From NCBI GenBank assembly GCA_965116395.1, contig OZ220684.1, positions 372,001 through 436,000 of the forward strand: DNA of 64,000 bases. The letters run 5' to 3'. The notes beneath the pieces are model-generated. The model saw nothing but the letters and a program-made list of their open reading frames with translations, had not been told where the DNA came from and ran no database searches. This document shows, piece after piece, positions 51,364-60,143 of the stretch (the stretch's first letter is position 1; every line of letters begins with the position of its first letter). The position numbers and the translations under genes were made by a program. Source of the stretch: Bin5 sp965116395. Lineage in GTDB: Bacteria; Chloroflexota; Anaerolineae; Caldilineales; Caldilineaceae.

Positions 51364-52692
51364 ATGGGTGAGACTGCAAAGGCAATAGAGACGACCTATG
51401 CCAGTGAGAGTCCAAGCTCGCGCGAGCAGTTCGAGAAAGACCGTAAGTCGATGCCGGGCGGCGCAAAAGGAGCCTATTATTACGCCCCTTATCCTCTAAC
51501 TATGCAGCGGGGTGAGGGCTGCTATCTCTATGACATTGACGAACGGCGGCGGGTCGATTTTGCCAACCACCATACCGGGCAGATTTTGGGACACAATAAC
51601 GCCGCCGTACATGTGGCGGTCGAGGCACAGCTCACCAGAGGGATTGCACTGGGCGCGCCGACTGGTGCCGAAGGGGCGCTGGCGGAGGAGTTGTGCAGCC
51701 GCGTGGCCTCGCTGGAAAAAGTCCGCTTCTGCAACTCTGGGACGGAGGCATCCTTGCACGCGATCCGGCTGGCACGAGGGTTTAGCGGCCGGCCTAAGAT
51801 TGCCAAGTTGGAGGGCGGGTACCACGGCAGCCATGACCTGGTAGAGGTAAGCGTTGGGCCGCCGGTTGACAAGGCAGGCCCTGCCGACGAACCTTATTCG
51901 GTGCCGACCGCAGGCGGCATGTCTCCCAATGCGCCCTCAGAGGTGATCGTTTTGCCCTTCAACAATGAGGAGGCGTTGGAGAAGCTGGTTCGCCGCCACC
52001 GCGACGAGTTGGCCTGTGTGATTCTCGACCCCAAAACGGGAATCTTGCCGGTCCGCCAGAAGTACATACAGGCTGTGCGCCGGGTGACCGAGGAAAACGA
52101 TGTGCTGCTGATCCTCGACGAAGTGGTGGCATTTCGCGTCGCCCGCGGCGGAGCCCAGGCGTATTACGGCATCAGCCCGGACCTGACGACGTTCGGCAAG
52201 TTGGTGGGAGGCGGGTTCCCGGTGGGCGCGTTTGGCGGCCGCGCCGACATCATGAATCTGTTTGACAGCAGCGGTGAGCCGACCGGGTTCTTCCAGAGCG
52301 GCACTTTCAGCGCGCATGCGGTGGTGATGGCGGCGGGTCTTGCCACTCTACAGCAGTTGACGCCAGGCGCTTTCGAGCACTTGAACGGACTTGGTGAACG
52401 GTTGCGTGCGGGCCTGGAGGACCTTAGCGCACGCGTCAGTACTCCATTGCAGGCGGTGGTGTTAGGCTCTCTGTTCAGCGTTTATTTCACGGATGAGCCG
52501 CTGGTAGATTACCGAAGCATGGCCGGCAACGACGGCGCAATGGCCCATCGCGTTTTCCTCTCTTTACTTAATCAAGGTTACTTCCTGAGCCAGGGGCTTT
52601 CGATGAATGCGCTCTCCCTGCCGATGGAGAATGAACACATTGACGGGCTTGTGCAAGCATTTGAAATAGCAATAGAAGAGAGCAGCCAGTAG
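51364..52692 (+). CDS. Class III aminotransferase (glutamate-1-semialdehyde aminomutase-like)
   Basis: This is a 442-residue fold-type I PLP enzyme. The predicted PLP Lys279 is in TTFGKLVGGGFPVGAFGG. Asp252 in LLILDEVVAFR contacts the cofactor ring nitrogen, and NSGTEASLHAIRLAR (124-138) binds phosphate. The SMPGGAKGAYYYAPYP start is typical of glutamate-1-semialdehyde 2,1-aminomutase-like proteins. No heme-synthesis genes are near, so it is more likely an omega-aminotransferase or aminomutase for a locus 5 intermediate. It is one of two PLP enzymes in this locus, the other being DegT-like. Confidence 0.85.
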   Translation: MGETAKAIETTYASESPSSREQFEKDRKSMPGGAKGAYYYAPYPLTMQRGEGCYLYDIDERRRVDFANHHTGQILGHNNAAVHVAVEAQLTRGIALGAPTGAEGALAEELCSRVASLEKVRFCNSGTEASLHAIRLARGFSGRPKIAKLEGGYHGSHDLVEVSVGPPVDKAGPADEPYSVPTAGGMSPNAPSEVIVLPFNNEEALEKLVRRHRDELACVILDPKTGILPVRQKYIQAVRRVTEENDVLLILDEVVAFRVARGGAQAYYGISPDLTTFGKLVGGGFPVGAFGGRADIMNLFDSSGEPTGFFQSGTFSAHAVVMAAGLATLQQLTPGAFEHLNGLGERLRAGLEDLSARVSTPLQAVVLGSLFSVYFTDEPLVDYRSMAGNDGAMAHRVFLSLLNQGYFLSQGLSMNALSLPMENEHIDGLVQAFEIAIEESSQ

Positions 52693-52787
52693 CAGCAGGC
52701 ATCCAGGTCTATCCAGAGGGTGGCGGCCTGTCGTGACACAGATTTCTGGCCGCAAGCCACAATCCAAAGCGGTTGAAAGGACCAAAC

Positions 52788-54308
52788 ATGTACGCTATCG
52801 ACTTTATTTCTGAATTCAGCGTCAATCGTATTCCTGAACCGGATACGACATTGGAGGCACTGCTGCGTCAGACTGGGGAGCATGACACGACGCTGACTCT
52901 GACAACATCGCGGCGCGGTCTGGTCAACCAGGTCAACCCGGAAGCCGTGGCTGAAACCCTGGAAATCACTGCGAAACATCCCCGTTTGCTGGGTGTGGGC
53001 ACGCTAGATCCCCGGTATTTCCTTAACTGGCGGGAGGACCTGCAGGCCTGCGTCGATGGCGGTTGTGTGGCGATTCGTTTTGCGCCCGGGCCGCAGGGTT
53101 GGAGTCCCGAAACCCTCGTCTTCGAGCATATGGTGGAGGCAGTGGGGGCGGCGGGGCTGCCAATCATTGTTGACTTCAAGGGGTCCTCCGAAGCCCTGAG
53201 TTGGATCCGCAAGGTGGCGGAGGTCTGCCACCGGTACGGCGTGCAGGTTGTGATGAACGAGGTCAGCTACTCGCACATGGGCGAGCTGATCACGGTCATG
53301 CAGGTGTACCCCAATGTATACGCTGCGATTCGCTGGCTGTGTCTGGCGGACGGCCTTGAGGTAATGGTGGACGGGGGGATCGGCGACAGGCTGCTCTATG
53401 GGAGCAACTCGCCCAAGTATTCGATTCGCGCGCTGCGCAACCAGATCTTCATGGCGAAGATTTCGGATGAACAGAGGCAGGCGATTCTCGGGGGCAACGC
53501 CTTGCGTCTGCTGGATATGGACATCGAGGAGCTGCCGGCCGAGCCGCTTATGATCAAGGCCGAGGCGGATCTGCCGGATGAGCCGATCATCGATATCCAC
53601 GCCCATGTGTCTGGCTTCCATTGTGCGGAGCCGTTCAACACGCGCACTGAGACGAACGTATCGGAGATGACCGAGCGTTGCAATATCCAATACACATTTG
53701 TCTCCTCTTACAACGCCATCAACTATGACATGTGTGAGGGGAACGCGGATACGCAGGCCTTTCTTGACCGCTATCCGAATCTGCGCGGCTATATCGCGAT
53801 TGACCCGCGCGATCTGGCCGGTTCGGTCGGGCAGATGGAACGTTACTTCCAGGATTCAAGATTCGTGGGGGTGAAGCTCTACTGCCCATTTGGCGGCAAC
53901 ATGGCGACGAAGCGTATGCAGGACCTGCTGGACGAGATTGCAAAATTTGGGCGACCGGTCAAGATTCACATGGATGAGGGCGGTTCACCCTATCCGGGCG
54001 TGCGTTCGGCGGCGGAGCGCAATCCGGACCTGGTGATCATCAAGGCGCACGGGGACGATGTCGAGGGCGCGCGGCAGGTGGTGGACCTGCCGAACGTTTA
54101 CTTTGAGTTCTGCAGCAGCGGCATCAACGCGGGCACAATCCGCCGCTCGATGGACATTCTGGGACCGGAACGGATTATGTTCGGCACCGACCAGCCGCTC
54201 TTTGCACCGTGGTTCGAGTACGGGGCTTATGCCGACGCGATAGAGACGCAGCGAGAGGCCGATCTCATATTCCGAGAAAATGCGAGGCGGATTTTCAGAC
54301 TGGACTGA
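52788..54308 (+). CDS. Fused double amidohydrolase: degenerate N-terminal plus intact C-terminal domain
   Basis: This 506-residue protein carries two amidohydrolase_2-type TIM-barrel domains in tandem. The C-terminal one (about 262-506) has the full metal and catalytic set: His271 and His273 (IIDIHAHVSG), Lys363 (GVKLYCP), His394 (KIHMDEGG), His421 (IKAHGDD) and Asp468 (MFGTDQP). The N-terminal one (1-250) aligns but has lost every one: Ile7/Glu9, Arg97, Asp129, Asn157 and Asn207 (LYGSNSP). It is therefore half pseudoenzyme, half enzyme. A TTG five codons upstream is in frame; the ATG at 52788 has GAAAGGA and is preferred. The arrangement matches the separate gene pair at 55663-57169. Hydrolase or decarboxylase activity is possible. 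Confidence 0.85.
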   Translation: MYAIDFISEFSVNRIPEPDTTLEALLRQTGEHDTTLTLTTSRRGLVNQVNPEAVAETLEITAKHPRLLGVGTLDPRYFLNWREDLQACVDGGCVAIRFAPGPQGWSPETLVFEHMVEAVGAAGLPIIVDFKGSSEALSWIRKVAEVCHRYGVQVVMNEVSYSHMGELITVMQVYPNVYAAIRWLCLADGLEVMVDGGIGDRLLYGSNSPKYSIRALRNQIFMAKISDEQRQAILGGNALRLLDMDIEELPAEPLMIKAEADLPDEPIIDIHAHVSGFHCAEPFNTRTETNVSEMTERCNIQYTFVSSYNAINYDMCEGNADTQAFLDRYPNLRGYIAIDPRDLAGSVGQMERYFQDSRFVGVKLYCPFGGNMATKRMQDLLDEIAKFGRPVKIHMDEGGSPYPGVRSAAERNPDLVIIKAHGDDVEGARQVVDLPNVYFEFCSSGINAGTIRRSMDILGPERIMFGTDQPLFAPWFEYGAYADAIETQREADLIFRENARRIFRLD

Positions 54309-54418
54309 CGTCTAAGTGTGCAGGATGCCAGTGCAGTGGACGATCTTGCCGCAACGGCTTGCATCGCTCTTAGACTGAATGGGTAACGCGGCCGAATCAC
54401 TACAAGGAGATTCCTGAC

Positions 54419-55651
54419 ATGGCCATCGCAATCGAACGCAATTCTCCACCGGTTCGCAGCGGATCGTTTGGCCCACAGTGGGACATGGGCGAAGAGGAGA
54501 TAAACGAACTGATCGAGGTGATCCGCTCCGGGAAGCTGAACCGACTGAGCGGGACCAAGGTCCTTCAGTTCGAGCAGGACTTTGCTGAGATGAACGGCGT
54601 CAAGTATGCCCAGGCGGTTACGTCGGGCACGGCCGCGGTCCATACTGCGGTCGGCACTATTGACCCTAACCCGGGCGACGAGATCATTACAACGAGCATC
54701 ACCGATATGGGCACGATCATCGGCATTCTCTACCAGAACGCGGTGCCTGTCTTCGCGGACATCGATCCCCGGACGGGTAACCTCGACATTGCGGATGTCG
54801 AAGCCAAGATTACGGAACGAACCAAGGCGATCATTGTTGTGCATCTCTTTGGCAATCCTGCTCCGATGGAAGCCTATGTTGAACTGGCGCGAAAGTACAA
54901 CCTCTTCTTGATCGAGGACTGCGCGCAGGCGCAACTGGCCGAGTATGGCGGACGGCCGGTCGGTACCTGGGGCGATTTTGGCTGCTACAGTTTTGGCGGC
55001 AAGCATATGACGACCGGCGACGGCGGCATGGTGATCAGCAACCGAGACGACCTGGCCGAGCGGTTGAAGTGGTTTGCGGACAAGGGTAACCCCCGACATC
55101 CGGTATACGAGCATTACTATCTGGCGCCGAACTATCGCATGACCGACCTGCAGGGGGCGGTCGGGGTCGCGCAGCTCAAGAAGGTGACCGACGCGGTGCG
55201 GCGCAAGCAGTGGGTTGCCAACCATCTTAACGAGGTCGTCGACGGTGAAGAGGGGCTCTCATTGCAGCCGGTGTTGCCGGAGGCGACGCATTCGTACTGG
55301 GTCTACGGTTTTCATGTGGATGCGGCGACAATGGGCGCGACGGCAGAACAGTTCGCGGCGGCGTTGCAGGCAGAGGGTGTGCCGGCCAACTCGCCCTACA
55401 TGGCCTATCCGGTCTACAAGTACCCGGTTATGGCCCAGCAGCGCGCGTATGGAACGGCTGATTTCTCTTATGCCGGTGAAGAGGCCGCTGCGATGGACTA
55501 TGGCTCGATGTCGCTGCCGGGCGGGGAGAGTTTCCTGGAAACGGCGGTTGTGGTGCCGATGAGCCCCTCTTATACGGACCAAGACGCAGCCGATTTCAGT
55601 ACGGCGATAAAGAAGGTAGGCGACTACTACCGGTCGAAGCTGTCAACTTAG
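54419..55651 (+). CDS. DegT/DnrJ/EryC1/StrS-family aminotransferase
   Basis: This 410-residue PLP enzyme is of the sugar-aminotransferase (SMAT) family. Predicted PLP Lys195 is in CYSFGGKHMTTGDGG. Asp167 in LIEDCAQAQLAEY contacts the cofactor, and VTSGTAAVHTAVGTI (67-81) is the phosphate-binding block. Members usually aminate nucleotide-linked keto-sugars, but some act on free keto-sugars or inositols in catabolism. It sits between the fused amidohydrolase and the split amidohydrolase pair, 11 bases from the latter. With no nucleotide-sugar genes nearby, a catabolic deamination or amination of a free sugar or cyclitol is plausible. AAGGAG precedes the ATG. Confidence 0.87.
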   Translation: MAIAIERNSPPVRSGSFGPQWDMGEEEINELIEVIRSGKLNRLSGTKVLQFEQDFAEMNGVKYAQAVTSGTAAVHTAVGTIDPNPGDEIITTSITDMGTIIGILYQNAVPVFADIDPRTGNLDIADVEAKITERTKAIIVVHLFGNPAPMEAYVELARKYNLFLIEDCAQAQLAEYGGRPVGTWGDFGCYSFGGKHMTTGDGGMVISNRDDLAERLKWFADKGNPRHPVYEHYYLAPNYRMTDLQGAVGVAQLKKVTDAVRRKQWVANHLNEVVDGEEGLSLQPVLPEATHSYWVYGFHVDAATMGATAEQFAAALQAEGVPANSPYMAYPVYKYPVMAQQRAYGTADFSYAGEEAAAMDYGSMSLPGGESFLETAVVVPMSPSYTDQDAADFSTAIKKVGDYYRSKLST

Positions 55652-55662
55652 GGCCTAGAGAA

Positions 55663-56427
55663 ATGTCTATTCAATTCACGTTCCGGCCGCGCGTCCCTGT
55701 TTTCGACGCCAATGTTCGGGTGGGTGATCTGCACTATCAGCCGTCGCCCTGCCGCAATCGTGCACAGTTGCTGGCTGAAATGGACCGTCACGGGGTCGAA
55801 AAGGCGCTTATCTACCATGCTCAGACTGAGGAAGTCAGCCCGATCGACGGCAATGGTTTTCTGGAGGAGTGGTTAGAGGATAGCCGTCTCTTTCCCCAGT
55901 GGTCGATCATGCCTACGCCCGATTCGATGGCACAAGTAGAGGCATTGCACGAGCAGGGGAGGGTGCGCAATGTCCGTCTACACAATATGGGATACGTCGG
56001 ACTGCCTTTCCGGCCGTGGGCGTTTGCGCCGATGCTGTCCTGGCTGAGCGAGAACCGGATCCCGCTCTGGATTCCTCTGCCGGACGCGGATGCGGACGAG
56101 CTGGCGATGACGTTGAGCGCCTTCCCCGAACTGGTCACGGTCCTGGTGGGCGCCCATTACAGTCATGCTCTGTGGGTGCGGCCACTAATGAATACTCTCC
56201 CCAACACGTATCTGGAGTTAAGTCGTATTGAGCCGCTGGGCGAGGTGGAAGCGCTCTGCTCCGAGTATGGGGCCGAGCGTTTTGTCTACGGCTCCTGGTA
56301 TGACCGCCTGGCGATGGGTTCGATGCTCTTTTACCTTCACCATTCCGACATCAGCGAGTCGGACCTGGAACTGATCTGCGCAGGGAACTTGCTACGCATA
56401 CTACAGGGAGAGGGCCGGCATGATTGA
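55663..56427 (+). CDS. Degenerate amidohydrolase-fold protein (probable pseudoenzyme)
   Basis: This 254-residue protein has the amidohydrolase_2 outline but not the active site. The entry VFDANVRVG (13-21) replaces the His-x-His with Asn17 and Arg19. The expected Lys is Arg105 in NVRLHN, the third ligand aligns with Pro138, and the catalytic Asp is Trp212 in VYGSWYD. Only His165 in LVGAHYSHA remains. The hydrophobic core and the ending CAGNLLRIL are kept, so it is folded and under selection rather than a decaying gene. Its stop overlaps the start of an intact amidohydrolase by 8 bases, pointing to a heteromer. It mirrors the N-terminal half of 52788-54308. Confidence 0.75.
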   Translation: MSIQFTFRPRVPVFDANVRVGDLHYQPSPCRNRAQLLAEMDRHGVEKALIYHAQTEEVSPIDGNGFLEEWLEDSRLFPQWSIMPTPDSMAQVEALHEQGRVRNVRLHNMGYVGLPFRPWAFAPMLSWLSENRIPLWIPLPDADADELAMTLSAFPELVTVLVGAHYSHALWVRPLMNTLPNTYLELSRIEPLGEVEALCSEYGAERFVYGSWYDRLAMGSMLFYLHHSDISESDLELICAGNLLRILQGEGRHD

Positions 56428-57169
56428 AGAACAGAGAGTGATTGACTTTCACGGCCATACAGGCCGCTTGGACCGTTACAATGGAGTTGACGACCCGGCG
56501 TTGATTTTGCACGCGATGGACAGGGTGGGAATCGACGTCTCCTGCCTTTTCAACATTTTTCACCCGGATGGCACGACCGGCAATGACATCACTGCTCGTT
56601 TTGTGGCCGAACATCCGGACCGTTTTGTCGGTTTCGCCTACGTCTCGCCGATGATGCCGGAGGGCATGGTTGCCGAACTGACGCGGGCCATTGACGAGCT
56701 TGGCCTGGTTGCCATCAAACTGTACCCGCCGTATACCCAGTGGGACCTGAACGAACCGATCTGGCATCCGATCTATGCGTTTGCCAATGATCGCGGTCTG
56801 GCGATTATTTTCCACACGGGCACTGACCCACATTCCGATCCCGGCCTGCTGGCCGATTGTGCGGCTCAGTTTCCAAACGCCAACTTCGTTGCGGGACACG
56901 CGGGCAATGTCGATGCGCCGCGGGCGGCCGCGATAAAGGCGGCGCAGGACTATCCGAATGTTTATCTGGAGACCTGCTCGACTTTTCGCACGCCTGGAGT
57001 CATTGAGCAGTTGGTGAACGAGGCCGGGGCGGACCGCGTGCTGTTTGGCTCGGACATTGCGCTGATGGATTCGCGGCCGCAGTTGGGCAAAATCATCACT
57101 GCCGACATTTCGGATGAGGCGAAGCGGATGGTGTGCGGCGGCAATGCGGCGCGGCTGTTGGGAATCTGA
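56420..57169 (+). CDS. Amidohydrolase_2-family hydrolase/decarboxylase, intact
   Basis: This 249-residue metal enzyme has the complete set: His11 and His13 (VIDFHGHTG), Lys100 (AIKLYPPYT), His132 (IIFHTGTD), His160 (VAGHAGN) and Asp212 (LFGSDIA). The family covers carboxylate-lactone hydrolases, aminocarboxymuconate-semialdehyde decarboxylase and related decarboxylases. The start overlaps the preceding pseudoenzyme gene by 8 bases, so translation is coupled and the two products probably assemble together. It corresponds to the C-terminal half of the fused protein at 52788-54308. The exact reaction is unknown. Confidence 0.87.
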   Translation: MIEEQRVIDFHGHTGRLDRYNGVDDPALILHAMDRVGIDVSCLFNIFHPDGTTGNDITARFVAEHPDRFVGFAYVSPMMPEGMVAELTRAIDELGLVAIKLYPPYTQWDLNEPIWHPIYAFANDRGLAIIFHTGTDPHSDPGLLADCAAQFPNANFVAGHAGNVDAPRAAAIKAAQDYPNVYLETCSTFRTPGVIEQLVNEAGADRVLFGSDIALMDSRPQLGKIITADISDEAKRMVCGGNAARLLGI

Positions 57170-57250
57170 AGCTGGTCGGGGTGGAGCGCTTGACTTAACT
57201 GACGTGCTAAGAGAAAACAGAACTGAAGAAGGCGAGTTGTTTGTGTTTGC

Positions 57251-58282
57251 ATGATTCAGCCCTTGGGAGGTCAGTTCGTGGACTACACCGATTCCGATCG
57301 CGAGTTTTGGGAGGAGGAACTGGCGGACTTCGTCCCGCAGAGAGTGTTCGACGCCCACTGTCATTTGTTCGATGCAGCGCACATGCGTCCTGACGCGCCG
57401 CCGACGACGCGGTCGTATGCCGACCTGGAAACACTGAGGGCCTGGGGCCGCCTTATGTTCCCTGGCAGGCACATGAATTTCCTCCTCCTGGGGATGCCCA
57501 AGGTCGGCATTGACGTGGAAAAACATACTGAAATGCTTGCCGAGCAGGTCGCCCTGGATCCCTCTTCGCGGGCCAATCGGCTGGTCACACCCTCCTGTGA
57601 CATTTCCCGTATTGAGGAAGATATCAAGCTCGAAGGCTTTATCGGATTAAAGCCGTATCGGGTCTTTTCCTCGACCGGAGATACCGATTACTGCAGGATT
57701 CACGAGTTCTTGACGCACGAACAGATGGAGCTCGCCAACGAACTCGGCCTCTGGGTCACGATGCATCTTTCGCGGCCTGGGGGTTGTGCTGATGAGGAGA
57801 ATCTGGCCGACCTGGAGGAATACACGACGCGCCGCTATCCTCGAATCAGATGGATCCTAGCCCATTGCGCGCGCAGTTTCACTTACTGGCCCATTCGAGA
57901 GGCGATTGACCGCTTGCGCGACATGCCAAATATATGGTATGATCTGTCAGCGGTGACAACCATGCCGCCCTTCTTGACATTGTTCCAAAAGGAAGATCTG
58001 AAACGGATCTTCTACGGTTCTGACGGTGTCGATTCAGCCTTCTTTCACGGCAAGTACGTTCCCTTCGGGCGATACTGGTACCAGGTAGAACCCGACGAAG
58101 CACACTTCAGCTTTGCCCACACGGACGCGCGTCCGGTCTTATGTATTTACGAACAGATAATGGCCATGAAACAGGCCGCTGAGATCGCGGCACTTTCGCT
58201 TGATGACATCGAAGGTATATTCTGGCGCAATGCTCTCGAGGCCTTTGAGATCGATGCCTCTGACGGAATCGCGGTGGGCTGA
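57251..58282 (+). CDS. Amidohydrolase_2-family protein, long form, intact
   Basis: This 343-residue family member has the active-site set His36 and His38 (VFDAHCHLF), Lys134 (IGLKPYRVF), His172 (VTMHLSRPGG), His205 (ILAHCARS) and Asp258 (FYGSDGVD). It carries an extra region at residues 39-90 compared with the shorter neighbour. It follows the split pair by 81 bases. The ATG at 57251 has only a distant AAGAAGG, so the start is uncertain. It could perform a separate hydrolytic step in the locus 5 pathway, for example on a lactone or cyclic amide. That is inference. Confidence 0.82.
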   Translation: MIQPLGGQFVDYTDSDREFWEEELADFVPQRVFDAHCHLFDAAHMRPDAPPTTRSYADLETLRAWGRLMFPGRHMNFLLLGMPKVGIDVEKHTEMLAEQVALDPSSRANRLVTPSCDISRIEEDIKLEGFIGLKPYRVFSSTGDTDYCRIHEFLTHEQMELANELGLWVTMHLSRPGGCADEENLADLEEYTTRRYPRIRWILAHCARSFTYWPIREAIDRLRDMPNIWYDLSAVTTMPPFLTLFQKEDLKRIFYGSDGVDSAFFHGKYVPFGRYWYQVEPDEAHFSFAHTDARPVLCIYEQIMAMKQAAEIAALSLDDIEGIFWRNALEAFEIDASDGIAVG

Positions 58283-58415
58283 TTCCTGTCCAGTCTCCTG
58301 CGGATGGTGTGTTACTTGCTTATCGCAGAGTGGATGTGAATCCGGCCCAAGGTTACAGGAGGAATGAGAAGAGAATAGCTACTGTGTAGACTGACAACCT
58401 CAATAGGATAAGCCC

Positions 58416-59933
58416 ATGAGTCACATGCATCAGAATCCAGAGTTGGGTCCAACGCCTGGCCCGAGTATAGCGGAGATGGAGGAGGGACTGAGACGATGGG
58501 CGGCTGCTCGACCCGGAACAATGGAGGTTGAGACTGTTGGCCGCACACCGAAGGGGCTGCCAGTGCTGCTGTGCCGCATCAGCGACGCTTCCGTTTCCGA
58601 CGAAGACAAGCAGGTGGCACTACTCACTTCGACGCATAGCGGGGTGGAAAGGGTTACAACGGCTGGCCTGCTCCAATTGATCAAGTGGCTCATCGGCGGT
58701 GACGCTCTGGCTGAAGAAATCCGGCGGCGTCAGATCGTCCTCATTATGCCGGCCTGCGAACCGGAGAGCTATGATCGTGAGCTGATCGACGTTGCCGAGT
58801 TTTTCGCCGGGCGCAGCCGCTGGGTCTATGAAGGCTGGTCGTGGGACGGCCCCTTGGATCCTGAGAATCAGCCAGAGGCCATGGCGGTCAAAGATGTGGT
58901 GGACCGGTACCAGCCTGAGGTCCATCAGGATGTGCATGGCATATGGTTTGAGCAGTCCACGATGACCGAGAGCACCGGGATATCATGGGCTTCGAACCTG
59001 TACCGCGGGTATTGGCGGGGAATTCCCGAGTTGATGAACCAGGCGGCTGAAGATGCCGGCTATCTGACAACCCGCGGTGAAGAAAGCGCCGGGCAGATGC
59101 TGTCCACAGTTCCGGTCGAGGGCCGTGAACGCTGGTTCTACGGAAGCACTTCCACTCCGAAGGTCGTCTGCGGGCTTTATTCCTACATCCAGTACCATAG
59201 CATTATCCAGACAATGGAGGTCGGCTGGGAGGAAAGCGCCGTGCTTCGTTTGCGCCGGCTACTCCAGGTCGGAAACGAGGTGTGGCGAGGCGAGCCGTAC
59301 CCCGGCTATCCGGCCAACCAGGTGAGCTGCCGGTCGTCGGTTGCGCTTGCGGCTTGGGGCAAGACTGCCGCGCAACGACGTGCGAGCCGGGTTGAGTTAT
59401 GGCAGAAGTTGGCGCAGTTCTCGCACACTTGCGGCTGGCCCGAGGCACGCGACGGCGTAGTCGCTTTTATATCCACGACGCCTGAAAGCCGAGACCTCTA
59501 TGCGCCGGGAGGGGAATCTTCTGCGCCGAATCTGAACGAACCGAATCTTGAGCCGATGTTTGCCAAGCTCAAGCAGAACCCTCGATTTAACGGCGATGCC
59601 CTGGAAGAATATCTCGGACTTTCAGTATCACGTCAGGTGACGTGGCCGCAGGCCGAATATGAAGGTCCGGCAGAACCAATCCAAAACGGCCTCGCCATCC
59701 GTCTGCGCCTTCCCCATCCTGACGTAACTTTCAAGCATCTCAGACTAGATGGACACATTATGGAGCCGTCGGATGTCGACGGCTACTTTGTGTATCACAA
59801 TCCTGGCACCATCGTACAGGTCAACATTCCGCCTGGAAAGGTGGAGGACTTTCATGTGGTGACGGCCGCATTCGATTCCGCTGCGGAGCGGACTTCGGGA
59901 TTCCACTCTCGGGACTGGGAGTTGGATGAATGA
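58416..59933 (+). CDS. M14-like zinc carboxypeptidase-family protein
   Basis: This 505-residue protein resembles M14 zinc peptidases. STHSGVERVTTAGLLQLIKWL (72-92) supplies a His74/Glu78 pair, and EVHQDVHGIWFEQ near 170 gives the third His ligand. Between them LIMPACEPESYDRE matches the usual NPDG-type segment. The His-to-Glu spacing is one residue longer than the classical H-x-x-E, so metal binding is likely but not certain. There is no signal peptide, so it acts inside the cell. The C-terminal 180 residues are an extra module of unclear type. It ends locus 5. A peptidase, amidase or deacylase removing an acyl or amino-acid group is plausible. Confidence 0.62.
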   Translation: MSHMHQNPELGPTPGPSIAEMEEGLRRWAAARPGTMEVETVGRTPKGLPVLLCRISDASVSDEDKQVALLTSTHSGVERVTTAGLLQLIKWLIGGDALAEEIRRRQIVLIMPACEPESYDRELIDVAEFFAGRSRWVYEGWSWDGPLDPENQPEAMAVKDVVDRYQPEVHQDVHGIWFEQSTMTESTGISWASNLYRGYWRGIPELMNQAAEDAGYLTTRGEESAGQMLSTVPVEGRERWFYGSTSTPKVVCGLYSYIQYHSIIQTMEVGWEESAVLRLRRLLQVGNEVWRGEPYPGYPANQVSCRSSVALAAWGKTAAQRRASRVELWQKLAQFSHTCGWPEARDGVVAFISTTPESRDLYAPGGESSAPNLNEPNLEPMFAKLKQNPRFNGDALEEYLGLSVSRQVTWPQAEYEGPAEPIQNGLAIRLRLPHPDVTFKHLRLDGHIMEPSDVDGYFVYHNPGTIVQVNIPPGKVEDFHVVTAAFDSAAERTSGFHSRDWELDE

Positions 59934-59999
59934 GGCGCTCAGAACTGGCTTCGGCCTGGGGCGACCGCTCTCTTTTGAGATAGGGAACAAGGAGGTGAA

Positions 60000-60089
60000 G
60001 TGCCGGTCCGAGGTATAGGTGTTGATTCGTGTTTGTGTCTGAATATCCTTTGGTCTTTGCGATTCAGTGAATTGTCAGCAAGCGAGTGA
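60000..60089 (+). CDS. Possible 29-codon leader ORF before locus 6
   Basis: A GTG at 60000 follows a full anti-SD match AAGGAGGTGA (59989-59998) and opens a 29-codon frame ending TGA at 60087-60089. The spacing is short, and the peptide has no recognisable features. A candidate promoter (60022-60049) lies inside it, and the two readings exclude each other for that transcript. Low confidence. Confidence 0.2.
   Translation: MPVRGIGVDSCLCLNILWSLRFSELSASE
60022..60049 (+). promoter_or_regulatory. Weak promoter candidate for locus 6
   Basis: TTGATT (60022-60027), a 16-base spacer and TATCCT (60044-60049) match the sigma70 boxes at four of six bases each. It is the best candidate in the 210-base gap, but not strong. 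Confidence 0.3.
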
Positions 60090-60143
60090 TGAGTTTGGGA
60101 GATCCTTCGATAGGCAATCATAGTCATGGGGGAGGAATCTGAG

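Noticed and set aside
51364..52692. hemL-type glutamate-1-semialdehyde aminomutase for heme synthesis
   Set aside because: The sequence is family-like, but no tetrapyrrole genes are near and the context is catabolic, so no gene symbol is given.
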